From: Uloborus plumipes
Lineage: Eukaryota; Arthropoda; Arachnida; Araneae; Uloboridae
Direction: 5' to 3'
DNA length: 64,000 nucleotides
Assembly: GCA_038373865.1 (NCBI GenBank)
Contig: JAXGGA010002857.1
Coordinates: forward strand, 49,392 to 113,391
Shown: one piece after another, positions 12,401 to 22,160 of the stretch
How positions within the stretch are numbered: the stretch's first letter is position 1
Layout: the number at the start of each line of letters is the position of its first letter
The notes under the pieces: generated by a model
The model's input: only the letters and a program-made list of their open reading frames with translations
Told to the model about the DNA's origin: nothing
Databases searched by the model: none
Position numbers and translations under genes: made by a program

Positions 12401-14627
12401 ATAAGTAATATTCCATACTGATAACTTACTGGTACAAGAGGTCCGAAATGTCTATGCAAAACGCAAGAGGATTATGGTCTGGTCACTCAGCACTTCCACA
12501 ACGGGACAAATCCTTTTTCAGGAAACCAGGAGAGGGTTTTAAATAGCTGTTTATACAAATTATTTTTACTCGAAGGCTAATGGCATTCTTCTCTTGGATT
12601 TAGAACCTCTACATGTAGCGATTTTTAGAAATTTTAAATGGCATAGCTGTTATCTACAATCATAAAAACATTGAACATTTGAAGAATTAAAGACTTTGAT
12701 GTATCTGAAGAAGTTTTAAATGATCTTGTGAAATAGCAAGTGATATAAGAAATAATTATTGAACCACGGCAAATATTTGTTTTTCTATATTGAATATTTT
12801 CACATTGGAAATTACTGATAAAGTAAAAATTTTTCATTTTGAAAACCCCTCCCAGAAAAATTTTCTGGCTGCGCCACTGTCATCAACAAACCTTAGCTTA
12901 CGTTACCATACATCAGCTATTTTACAAGCCATATTTGGACAAACTACTGACTTTTCCCCAAATTAACATTGATCAAGCTCTTTATAAAGAATTAACAGCA
13001 ACATCTTTGGTAACTATGAAAATAGTTATCAGGATGTTGAATACAGATCAGTTTTCAACTTCCTACACTTTTACAGGCTATCCCCCCCCTCACTTTTCCA
13101 TTGTAAAAACATGAATAACCAGGTATTGAACAGCTGATGTGTGCTGTATTAGCCTTTGATATTTTCAATTCGAACTAAAACTGTGTGAAAGTGAACCAGA
13201 GTGGGCAAACAATATTTGAAATACTTACACCACCTATGTTGTTGCAACCTTTACAGGAAAGAGCATTGTACAGAGATTTATAATAGAAATTTTGACAAGA
13301 TTTAGCATCGATTCTGCTAAACACAACAAAATTGACACTAGATTCTTCACCTCATTTTCAACTCCAAATTTTGCAACAACTTATGAATTGTTGAGGACAC
13401 TAAGTTTATCTTTAGCTAATCATTGATCTCAAATGTAGGCAAAGAACTAAAAAGGCAATCAAAGAGAGAAATACATAACAGTCTGTATATGTACAAGGAA
13501 CCCACACACAAAATTCCAACCTTCTACAGCTTACCATTTTTGAGTTATGCGACACATGTGTATGCACATATAGCTAGAAACCAAGAGAAAACTTTTTAGT
13601 TAACTCAAAAATGGTCGGAAGGAATATTTCGTTAGCTGAAAAGTTTACATGAATGGATGTTGCAGGTACACAAAACAACTAGGCAAACTTCTTTCAGAGG
13701 CAATAAAATAGAAATTTCGGCTGAAATAATTTTCACATACTAGCTTTACTTTGTACGGAACTACTTTGATATATGCCCCAAATCGAAAATTTGGCGACTT
13801 TTTTTCTCGCCAAGCAAAATAACTCTCGCCAAGCCAAGATGGATTCTCGCTAAATACAGATAATAAAAACATAAAAAATAACAACACAATAAAACAAAAC
13901 CAAAATAAGAAACAGTAACATTAAAAAACCCGTTAAATAAAAAAATCAAAATAAGAAACAGCAACCCTACAAAGCCCGTAGGGAGTGCCAGATTTGGCGC
14001 ATAATTTTTGGGGCATATATCAAAGTTATACCCTTTGTACAAGCAAGTAAAAAGTATTTTAAAATTAATTGAACTTAAACAACACAGACATCAATACAAA
14101 AACTTCTGATTAAAACCCAGAAAAAACATTTTAGCAAAACTGATTAATATATGTATTTACCAGGATGGTCAAAGTTGTATTTCCCTTTAGAAGCTTTTTT
14201 CTTCTCTTCGGAACTTAGTTCTTTATAAAAACTGTCTTGGCTGATACAAATTACTTGACGTTGACCAACCTTCTCCATTATCTTTTCACAAACGGTAGAC
14301 TAAAAAAAAATTCAAAGAAATTACACACAATATATTGCTACAAAATTATTAAACACCTAATTGATAAAAGCATTAAAAGAATAGGTAAGATTAAACATTA
14401 CAGTAAACATGCGTTGTCCCATACAGCTTTATTCAATCTATAGATTTGAGAACTTAAGCATGATTCTTTCTGCGACGAGTTAATTCTACTAAAACGTTGA
14501 AAATCAAAACACAAGAGTTTACCTTTCCAGAAGCAGTACCACCGGCAACTCCAATTAAGAAAGGACTTCTTGAATCGAAACCATTAAGCCCATTATACAT
14601 CTTATTGCCATTGACTTGTAAAGCCAT
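3499..14627 (-). CDS. UCK2: Uridine-cytidine kinase, first five coding exons (3' part missing)
   Basis: Phosphorylates uridine and cytidine to UMP and CMP in the cytosolic pyrimidine salvage pathway. Coding exons, 5' to 3' on the minus strand: 14627-14523, 14299-14161, 11385-11289, 11153-11008, 3596-3499 (105, 139, 97, 146 and 98 bp). All introns are GT-AG, and the pieces join in frame to 195 residues. The start is [13 protein letters not shown]. The Walker A loop [11 protein letters not shown] is split by intron 1 between K and S. Exon 3 encodes [19 protein letters not shown] and [10 protein letters not shown]. Exon 4 holds [10 protein letters not shown] and [16 protein letters not shown]. 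Exon 5 ends [11 protein letters not shown]. These match animal UCK1/UCK2 along their length; the paralogue is not certain. Family proteins have about 260-280 residues, so some 65-80 C-terminal residues are missing. The four introns are 223, 2775, 135 and 7411 bp; the two long ones carry many transposons. Confidence 0.95.
3718..3961. repeat. MITE with GGGCCAGGGGG-type inverted ends (kinase intron 4)
   Basis: The left end (GAATGGCCACGGGGAAAA) and the right end (complement GAAGGGCCAGGGGGAAAAG) are imperfect inverted repeats continuing into a shared block encoding TTGAAAGT. A related copy is cut off at 1-205. No coding capacity. The target duplication is unclear, possibly within flanking ATAT. 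Confidence 0.6.
3962..5435. other. Intron sequence with homopolymer tracts; no gene seen
   Basis: This is part of kinase intron 4. It contains runs of T (4111-4124, 4590-4610), a C run near 4541-4550 followed by an (AC)n stretch, and generic AT-rich DNA. The short overlapping ORFs on both strands near 4215-4675 follow these simple repeats and have no recognisable domain. Confidence 0.5.
6201..6328. repeat. 32-bp subterminal tandem repeat, four units
   Basis: TCACAAAAATACGATC followed by (A/G)AGCAAAACGG recurs at 6201, 6233, 6265 and, degraded, 6297, a strict 32-bp spacing. Tandem repeats just inside the ends of hAT elements commonly serve as transposase-binding sites. That role here is an inference from position. 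Confidence 0.75.
6911..6981 (+). other. tRNA-like segment in left arm of foldback element
   Basis: Contains an A-box-like TGGTCCAGTTGG (6917-6928), an anticodon-like loop CTTGCGA (would read TGC) and a perfect B-box GGTTCGAATCC (6961-6971). The acceptor stem does not pair well, so I call it a tRNA-like pol III promoter or SINE head, not a functional tRNA gene. Confidence 0.6.
7666..7735 (-). other. tRNA-like segment in right arm of foldback element
   Basis: Inverted copy of 6911-6981 with a few substitutions. B-box complement GGATTCGAACC is at 7674-7684, A-box complement at 7717-7728. Both arms keep the pol III boxes, pointing toward the centre of the element. Confidence 0.6.
9760..10020 (+). 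pseudogene. BED-type zinc finger start of a hAT transposase (relic)
   Basis: The translation begins [17 protein letters not shown] and continues to an [10 protein letters not shown] block, the aromatic and CxxC half of a BED zinc finger, which in hAT transposases lies at the N terminus and binds the transposon ends. The His part and the RNase H-like catalytic domain are absent, and the reading frame becomes featureless after about residue 45. It is non-functional by itself. Confidence 0.7.
10240..10548. mobile_element. piggyBac-like MITE (TTAA duplication), nested in the hAT element
   Basis: Flanked by TTAA on both sides (10236-10239, 10549-10552) with 12-bp inverted ends CCCCTTCC(C/A)GGC. 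Just inside, CCCGAGCTGGACTCGGG and TTCCCGAA words give extra symmetry. The 309-bp element has no ORF of note. TTAA duplication fits piggyBac-type (or Kolobok-type) mobilisation. Confidence 0.85.
11543..11886. mobile_element. hAT-like MITE, 344 bp, kinase intron 2
   Basis: Ends CAGGGTTCAAAACC and (complement) CAGGGTTAGAAAT, with internal repeated GGTC/GACC words such as CTGGTCCCAGACCAG and GACCAGTAGGC. No ORF. The flanking 8-bp sequences do not match, so the boundary rests on the inverted ends only. Confidence 0.6.
12158..12879. mobile_element. hAT-type non-autonomous element, 722 bp, kinase intron 2
   Basis: Perfect 14-bp inverted ends CAGTGGCGCAGCCA are flanked by a perfect 8-bp duplication TCATCAAC (12150-12157, 12880-12887). 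Next to the left end is a short direct repeat of GATTTTGGTGTT. No transposase is encoded. Confidence 0.92.
13763..14026. mobile_element. MITE with ACTTTGATATATGCCCCAAA ends
   Basis: Both ends carry ACTTTGATATATGCCCCAAA as an inverted repeat. The interior has CTCGCCAAG words and a direct repeat of AAAATAAGAAACAG. It sits 135 bp from the kinase exon 2 acceptor side within intron 2. Superfamily not identified. Confidence 0.7.
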
Positions 14628-15302
14628 TTTCAAAAATTCTCAAGTGAAGAAGAAATAAATTTTTTGAATTTAAACAAAAAATGATTACATCATGCAGCAG
14701 AACTATCAAAACAGAAAGCATGAACTCATACACGGTGACAGTGAAGAGTGATTTTCACTGTTCAAATAGGCTCAACGAGCTTGCAAGGCTACTCTTGATT
14801 AATATCATATTGGCTTGGCAACGGATCACTTTTTTCACAGTAGTGTTAATAGCTGCTATGTAGAGTTAAAGAAATCCGTTTTAAAAGTTGATTTTTTTTG
14901 CATTCATGGACCAACATGGTTTGGTGCAGATCTACAACTACAACTGTGTAAAAAATGTTAAGAAAAGTGATAAAGAAAAAGAGCATGGAAGCTTTCATGG
15001 ATTTACTGCTGATTTCAGATTAAAAGAGGATAAAAATCTTGAAAATACGTTACGAAAGAAAATAATTTAATGTAAAATGAAGAAAGAGTTCATGTTTTAT
15101 TTCCTCACAATGAAACCATATGATTGTGTAATAATGGAAAATAAAAGGTTGGTAGCAGTCAGCATTGATTCTTTTTCCCTTGTTGTCTCCATTATCGGAG
15201 AATGAGGGGGGTCTTAATTCTGCTGAATTTTTGAGAAATAATAATACCTACTCCTCTACTGTTTAATTGGGGAACGCACAGTCCTGTAATGGACCTTATT
15301 CA
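14628..15302. other. Upstream region of the kinase gene
   Basis: This AT-rich region lies upstream (minus-strand 5' side) of the kinase start. It should contain its promoter and untranslated leader, but I see no TATA box, CpG cluster or well-known factor site that I would defend. No other gene recognised. Confidence 0.35.
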
Positions 15303-15800
15303 CGGCATGACAACGATTTGTAGCGTACAGAGACTTATGTCCCCTGTGGAGGACAGAACCAGGGGCCTCGGTGATAGTAGCTATGGTAGCCCAGTGCTTT
15401 GGTAGCTGAGTCAAAGGTGTCATGATTCAGGGGGCAAAGTTGGGTTATGTGCTCGCTAAGTACGCCACCGTACCCCCCTCCTAGTGATGGCGCGGGGAGT
15501 GCGACATGTTCTAATCAGATGGAGCGCCAAGGAGCCAGGCGTTCTGGCTGAAGTTGTGCCTGTTGCTGATTCTAACTTCAGATCAGAAGGTTGCGTGTTC
15601 AAATCACGTCCGGGTCACCATTTGTAGCGTGCTGATTGACAGGTTCCTCGGTGGGGCAAGAACGAGGGACCTCAGTGATGGTAGCCCAGAGCTTTGGCCG
15701 CTGAACCAAAAGGCCTCATGACCCTGCTGGCAAAGTTGGGTTATGCCGTTATGTGCTCTCTAAGTACATCACAGTTGCATTTAACTTTTGGTCTGCGGAT
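15303..15800. repeat. Diverged direct repeat (SINE-like) flanking a tRNA-Trp relic
   Basis: Two diverged copies (about 15320-15480 and 15622-15780) share blocks such as AGGGGCCTCGGTGATAGTAG, AGCCCAG, TTTGG-GCTGA, GGCAAAGTTGGGTTATG and CTAAGTAC. Between them lies the 3' half of a tryptophan-type tRNA. The GC content is higher than the surroundings. The arrangement looks like a tRNA-derived SINE family in tandem. Confidence 0.55.
15571..15620 (+). pseudogene. 3' half of a tRNA-Trp-like gene with TCA anticodon and CCA end
   Basis: From the anticodon arm onward the sequence closely follows eukaryotic tRNA-Trp: stem TCTAA, loop CTTCAGA, stem TCAGA, then the variable loop and a T arm with GTTCAAATCAC, then GGGTCA followed by CCA. 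The anticodon would be TCA (UGA-reading) in place of CCA. The 5' half, with acceptor and D arm, is not present. A genomic CCA suggests descent from a mature tRNA, as in SINE or tRNA-primed insertion. Confidence 0.65.
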
Positions 15801-15846
15801 ATTTTGATCTAATATTCAGTGTTAGCAGTGCCAAAAAAAATATTAG

Positions 15847-16030
15847 GGCCGTGGTAGCCCGATTGGTAAGGTGTCGGACTCGTAACCGGAGGGTCGACCG
15901 GGTTCGATTCCAGCCGATCTAAGATTCACCGTCTTCATTAATGGTGTGAAGTGTAGTGAAAGTCAAAACCAACTGGAACCAAATGCGTACTGTAGACCAG
16001 GGACTTTGCATCCATTCTCATCAACCCCTC
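15847..16030 (+). repeat. tRNA-derived SINE, complete head
   Basis: The head begins GGCCGTGGTAGCCCGATTGG (A-box), has a loop CTCGTAA (CGT anticodon-like) and a B-box GGTTCGATTCC (15901-15911). It is followed by an unrelated tail ending near an (AT)n run at 16046-16055. Pol III promoter boxes are intact while the cloverleaf is imperfect, as expected of a tRNA-derived SINE. Confidence 0.65.
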
Positions 16031-16885
16031 CCGCGCCAAATGAAATATATATATAGTTCTGTAATAATAAGAACTAGCATTTATGTGCATAATGAACATG
16101 CATAGGGTCTATCTCGGCTTAGGATTGTTTGAAAATTGTAAGAAAAGTCTTTTCTTGTTCCATCTCTTTCTCTAAGGAGCTAAGAGGCTTTGAATCAGAG
16201 AAAACGGTTATTACGAGATTATTTTGCACCAAATGAGTCATTCATCATTCTATTATATCATTCTTTTGTGAAAAATGTCACTTATTTATTGAATCGATAC
16301 AAGAGTTTGTATGCCGAAAAGATACGAGCTGTTAACAGACACCAGGATTCTCGTCTGTTACACACTGCTCTTAGTTGGTGGTCGAGACTTAGAGTGCCGT
16401 GAAGTCAATAGGTTACATTTGATAATCACATTTTGTTCTTGCATGTAATATCTAATATAAGTCAGAACTGTCCCCACAAAAAGGACTCTTGGAAATTTAT
16501 TCCGACGTCATAGAACCTTTGTTTTCCCATCTCTTCATAGAAATCTCAGAGTCGATTAGAGAAAGGGGTAACGACGAAAATCCAAACGAAAGGTTACCAG
16601 TTTCTAACATGACCCTTGAAGTATAGTGACAACCCCAAATTTGTAATTATGTCTTACTGTGCGAGGAAAATATTTACCAAAAATAAATGAATAGATTGCC
16701 ACTAAGCAACTTTCTCTGCACTGAAGAGAAAAAAAAATAACCTTGCATGTTCACCTGCTGCTTTATACCCATTTGTTCTCGTCCAAATAGCCAGTTTCTT
16801 CGTTCAAATCTAATATCTTCCTTTTAAGCCCAGTCGGTCGTGTATAGCACGTACATGGTTGGTTTGAGTTTATTGGCGCAAAAGC
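16031..16885. other. Intergenic, no gene recognised
   Basis: No feature that I can support. A 70-codon ORF at 16190-16402 has no recognisable domain. Confidence 0.4.
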
Positions 16886-17527
16886 CTTTATAGACTATAC
16901 TGCGCCAGCACGTACGTGGGCGCAGCCAGAATCATAAGTGAGTGTGGTGGGAGACTGAGAAAAACATGGAAATATTTGTTCGATTTTTCCCTGTTCTAAA
17001 AAATTGCCACCCCTCCTTCCCCAAAGTCACCTATGCTGGCGCCCATGAGCACGTAACATGGCTAAGGAAAAAAAGTGTAAAAAAATTCAGGGTTGCCAGT
17101 GGAACTTTTCATTACTCCCCGTGTGGAAATAGCAACATATTTACTGATTTAGCTTTTGAAATGATTTCCCAACAAAACAAATGAAAACTGAGTGAACACA
17201 TGTTATGGGGTTACAAGGAATCCCTTATCAATGCAAGAGGTTCCTTGTAATCCTAAAACACGCTTACAATGTTTTGCAACCTAGTAGAGTTATCTTTTAT
17301 ATTTCAGTACAAAAATATTCTTCAGTACGAAGGCGTACTGAAATGCTCAGACCTGAAACTCGGTTGATTTAAGCCTGGAAAGCTTTAAGGGAGCTCATTT
17401 TCAGTCAGTACTTTAAACTTAAATTATGCAAACATACGAACACTGAGCCTCAAAAAGTCTTCCAATATTTATTTTGCAAAATAAATTAGTACTCAGTTAG
17501 GGAAACACAAAATTTTATTGAACTGAT
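16886..17527. repeat. Segmental direct duplication, copy 1
   Basis: This 642-bp block is repeated 696 bp downstream (17582-18223) almost without change. I noticed one substitution, GCGCCAGCA versus GCGCTAGCA. It includes an identical 80-codon ORF in each copy (16942-17184 and 17638-17880), whose peptide I do not recognise and which I take as non-coding. The near identity implies recent duplication, or an assembly artefact. Confidence 0.9.
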
Positions 17528-17581
17528 ATACCAGAATCGATCCCGGAAATCCGGTAAAATACCGGAACACAATCACCCCTG

Positions 17582-18223
17582 CTTTATAGACTATACTGCG
17601 CTAGCACGTACGTGGGCGCAGCCAGAATCATAAGTGAGTGTGGTGGGAGACTGAGAAAAACATGGAAATATTTGTTCGATTTTTCCCTGTTCTAAAAAAT
17701 TGCCACCCCTCCTTCCCCAAAGTCACCTATGCTGGCGCCCATGAGCACGTAACATGGCTAAGGAAAAAAAGTGTAAAAAAATTCAGGGTTGCCAGTGGAA
17801 CTTTTCATTACTCCCCGTGTGGAAATAGCAACATATTTACTGATTTAGCTTTTGAAATGATTTCCCAACAAAACAAATGAAAACTGAGTGAACACATGTT
17901 ATGGGGTTACAAGGAATCCCTTATCAATGCAAGAGGTTCCTTGTAATCCTAAAACACGCTTACAATGTTTTGCAACCTAGTAGAGTTATCTTTTATATTT
18001 CAGTACAAAAATATTCTTCAGTACGAAGGCGTACTGAAATGCTCAGACCTGAAACTCGGTTGATTTAAGCCTGGAAAGCTTTAAGGGAGCTCATTTTCAG
18101 TCAGTACTTTAAACTTAAATTATGCAAACATACGAACACTGAGCCTCAAAAAGTCTTCCAATATTTATTTTGCAAAATAAATTAGTACTCAGTTAGGGAA
18201 ACACAAAATTTTATTGAACTGAT
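17582..18223. repeat. Segmental direct duplication, copy 2
   Basis: Second copy of the 642-bp block. The two are separated by 54 bp (17528-17581) that contain a CCGG-rich word (CCCGGAAATCCGG, ACCGG). Sequence beyond 18223 differs from sequence beyond 17527, which fixes the duplicated unit's end. Confidence 0.9.
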
Positions 18224-18905
18224 GTACAGTAATATTTTTCAGACAAATTACAGGTAAAACACAGACTTCTTTTCATCAACTGCAATTCTTCAAAGTCTTG
18301 CACACCGCCAGAAACTATGAAAATGTAATAATCGAAGGCATGGCAGTTTCAGTATTTGAAATGTTCTACCTAATTTAATTTCTCATACTATTGAAGAATG
18401 GGGGGGGGGGGGACATTGATAGTAGTTTCATTATGACGGCATACGCTATCAAACATGCAGGAGGGTGCACATAAAATTACTTACCACATGTTCTTGAAAA
18501 AAATTCTTATTTTTAATACAAAAAAAAAAAGGACAAAACTTTACCCAATTACAACATTTCAATTGCCCCAAGTCAGGGGGCAATCGACTTTCCCTCCCTT
18601 TCTTCTCTAAATAGCTGCTTTTCATAGAATATCTTTCTCTTGAAATAATTTTTGAATTCATCAAAAATACATCCTATACTTAAAACGCAGGGCTGTTGAG
18701 AACCAAGGTTAGCTCTTGTTTTCAGTATAGTCTTCGGGCCCCTGTGTTCAATAAATCTTGACAAATTTATACTAGTTCAATTTTGAGCCGGGTAACTAAT
18801 TTCTAACTGGGCAGACATGACCTCTTGTTGGCCCTACTTAAAAGTTATGCAGATAGGTGTCAGTGGCAATTCCGAAATTTTCCAATGCCTCACTTTCCCC
18901 AAAAC
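18224..18905. other. Intergenic, G-run at 18400-18412
   Basis: AT-rich DNA with a run of G. Small minus-strand ORFs (18449-18764) have no recognisable domain. Nothing else supported. Confidence 0.4.
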
Positions 18906-19999
18906 CAGGGTTGGCAAGTTTTTGACAGTCAGAGGTTTTATCCGGTTTTAACCGTGGTTTTTACCGTCATGTCAAAAACCACTTTTTGACATGGTTTTTG
19001 ACATAAGTGTCAAAAACCTAAATTTCTGTCCAAAACATGTTTAAATTTGATATTGATAATCAAAATACATTTTCAAATGAATTTGACAATTTCTGATTTC
19101 AGACACTGAAGTAAACTTTTGGAGTTTTAGGTTATTAAAATAAAGTGTAATAAGCAATCCTAATCATAATTGAAGGGCTCGGGAGTAAATAATGGTAACT
19201 AACATTTTAAAAAATGAAACATATGGCTTTTGAATATGGCTTTATTGCTTCGAGGAATTACTGTAACAGATTTTTTTATTTTAAAAATGAAGTGGGTACA
19301 TTAATTAAGTGCTGTGTGTCTTGGGTATACTTAATAAATTTTTGCAAGTGATTTTTTTAAATTTTAATTTGAAATAATAAATTTTAACTAATAAATAAAT
19401 AAAATAGTTTGATCAAAAGTATTTAGCAGATTTGTACACTGAGTACTAATTAATTTCGTTTTGCTTTTACTCAAAATAAAAAAAAATCACTTTGATGTAA
19501 AGATTTTTAGATTGATAAAATAGCTAATTAATAGTTATTAAAACATTTAAACAAAACTACTTTAAAAACTGGATTTAACTTTTAATACTTTTAACTTTTT
19601 TCATGGCATAACAAGTTAATTTAAAAGAATGATAATTAATTTTCATTAAATTTATTAATTTAATTTTTATTAAACTTGATTGATAAGATAACTAATTGAT
19701 AGTTATAAAAACATTTAAACAAAACTATTTTAAAAGCTGGATTTGAGTTTTAATATTTAACTTTTTTTCACGGCAAAACAAGTTAGTTTAAAAGAATGAG
19801 AAATAATTTTCATTAAATTTATTAATTTAATGTTTATTAAACTTGATTGATAAGATGCATAAATTTTATTTAATATTTCTCAGGATGAGAAACCTTATAT
19901 GTTTATAAAAAATCTCAATAACCACTGTATTTGAGTTTTAGACAGGTTTTCGACGTGTCATGTCAAAAACTGGTTTTTGACGTCAAAAACCCAACCCTG
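18906..19999. mobile_element. hAT non-autonomous element, 1094 bp, perfect 8-bp duplication
   Basis: Ends CAGGGTTGG...CCAACCCTG (right end reads CCCAACCCTG) flanked by CCCAAAAC at 18898-18905 and 20000-20007. Subterminal regions are rich in GTCAAAAAC words in both orientations (TGTCAAAAACC, TTTTTGACA), likely transposase-binding repeats. The centre holds a diverged tandem duplication of about 166 bp (19512-19677 and 19678-19850). No ORF. Confidence 0.92.
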
Positions 20000-20007
20000 C
20001 CCAAAAC

Positions 20008-20970
20008 TGATAAAATTTATAGAGTTTAAATATGTATCAGGAGTCAAAAAATGTCAGACAAAGAATGGAAATATACGAGAATTGCAAAAATACAAGACAT
20101 TTTTTTTTGTAAAAACATGAAACTTTTAGCTACTCACTACCTTTTTGAACTCTACATCCATTTTTTTACCTACGATCAGTAAGATTTCACCAATATGCAC
20201 CAACTTTCATGCACTTGGAAGTCATAACTTAGAAAGCTGATATGCAGAAAATTGTTCTACATTTTACAAATCTTTGCTAAGATTTGTACAAATCCTCCGT
20301 TTAAAGGAAAAGCAAAAAAAAAAAAAAAACTTTTAGTGGGGTTTTAAAAATTATCTATCAATTCAAACTATAATGTACCATAGTGGCAGTTCATTACCCA
20401 AAATATTTATTGACTGGAATATGAATTTAAATTTCCATGGTGAACAATGTTTCCTCAAACACTCTACTTTAAAATATACACCAAGCTTAAAATTTTACCG
20501 ACAGTTCATTTCTAATGCAATGCAAATGCTTTCCTTGTTTAAATTTGCAAGTTTTAAGCATTGATGAAAACTTAATTTAAATATTATGAATAAAATAAGA
20601 ATTGACACAACTAATAAAGAATTTTTGAGATAACATTGATTATGACAGGAAGAAACACATGCATCAAATCTTCATGTCATAGTGCTCTCTCAAAAAAGCA
20701 TTTATAAAAATGATAATTTTTTTTTTTTTTTTTTTTCATTCTGTTTAGGAAGGAAGAGGGATATGTAATTGAGATTCACGGGGGTGAATTTAGTTCCATG
20801 GATAAGACCTAATTATAAACTTAATATAGCAATCTTCTAGCTGCACTGTAAGATTAGTTAGAGCACATTACTTTGACTAACTAACTCAAAGATTTTTGAG
20901 TTCATTGTTTAATCGAAAAAAAAAAAAAAAAAAACTTAAAACATTAGTATTTATTTTGACTTTGCCTCAG
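20008..20970. other. AT-rich intergenic with homopolymers
   Basis: Contains A or T runs at about 20311-20328, 20718-20736 and 20917-20935. No gene or resolved element seen. Confidence 0.4.
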
Positions 20971-20979
20971 CCGAATTGT

Positions 20980-22160
20980 CAGTGTCCGGCAAACTTTAAT
21001 TGCATGAACAATTAAACATTAACAATTAATTGGAAAATGTAACCACAACAACTAACAATTGCAATTGTGAAAAATTACAATTAACTTATTAATTGTAGTT
21101 TACTAGTTAATTAATCAATTGCAGTTAACTACAAATTACAATTATTTTGTGAACTTTAAAAGATTACTGGCTTTGTAATTTCCGAGCAATAAATTATTTG
21201 CTGTGGCATATGACTTTCCTCAAACAATCTTATGGCTAAAGCAAAATTTCCCCAGAAAAGGTATATTTCAATTAAAAATTTAAAAAACATTTTTCCCCTG
21301 CACCTATGAAAGTTCAAAGAACATCTGGGAGAAATTACAGAAAAGTATCTAATTAGCAGATTTTGAAAATTTGTTAAAACAGAGTGGTCTTAAAGATCTC
21401 ACGTCCTATGTTATGCCTAAACCCAGATAATACAGACGAACTCGCGAACGCCGTTCGCAGAAAACTTTCGAAGTTTGCAGAAAATTTTTGCATTTTGTTA
21501 AAAAAGTTATAAATTTAGGAAGTTTTCTATCTGAAATATGTCTTGATTTTGTTCATTGTGGGGCAGTAGCTTGTTACATACGAAACTGACAGATTCATTA
21601 ATCATGACGGATTGACAACCAACCTTATGGTAGAACCTGCACTTCATAAAACTTGATATTTTTGTTGTTGGTAGCACTTTAGGATTCAGAAGCCCCCTTT
21701 TTTTTTGCAGAAAATTTTAAAGAAATTATTAAGTTTGCAGACAGTTTTACATTTTATCTAAGTCTGGTTATGCCCTTTCATATTCCCTGTTACAGATTAA
21801 AGTAAACCAATGATTTACAAAAAAATAAAACACCTAATTAAAGCAAATATTTAAATCTGGGGAAATACTTGACAAGATGATACTAGTTTTTGTGGCAAGC
21901 AAGAAATCAGTACTGAACGAAAATGCGAAATCGAATAATACTTTGTTCTCGACCCTGCGCTTGTACCTATTGATATATAAAGTTAATTGTTAGTTTTAAT
22001 TGTTTTACAAAACAATTAAAAAACTAATTGAATAATTTGAACTGTGAGAAATGATTAAAGTACAATCCAATTATATCAATTGCAAAGTGCAATTAATAGT
22101 TTAATTGAGATTAATTTAATTACAATTAGTTTTAATCAACTAGCAAGATGATGGAAAAAA
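20980..22160. repeat. CAATTA-rich palindromic region
   Basis: Two clusters (about 20995-21150 and 21980-22150) are rich in short palindromic words such as TTAATTG, CAATTAA, TTGCAATTG and AACTAATTG. They flank about 800 bp that include GTTCGCAGAAAA and GTTTGCAGA repeats between AACCCAGATAA (21420) and TCTAAGTCTGGTTATGCC (21756). This may be one element inserted in another. The boundaries are not resolved. Confidence 0.4.

Noticed and set aside
16942..17184. 80-residue ORF repeated exactly at 17638-17880
   Set aside because: The conservation comes from the recent DNA duplication, not from selection; no domain or start context.
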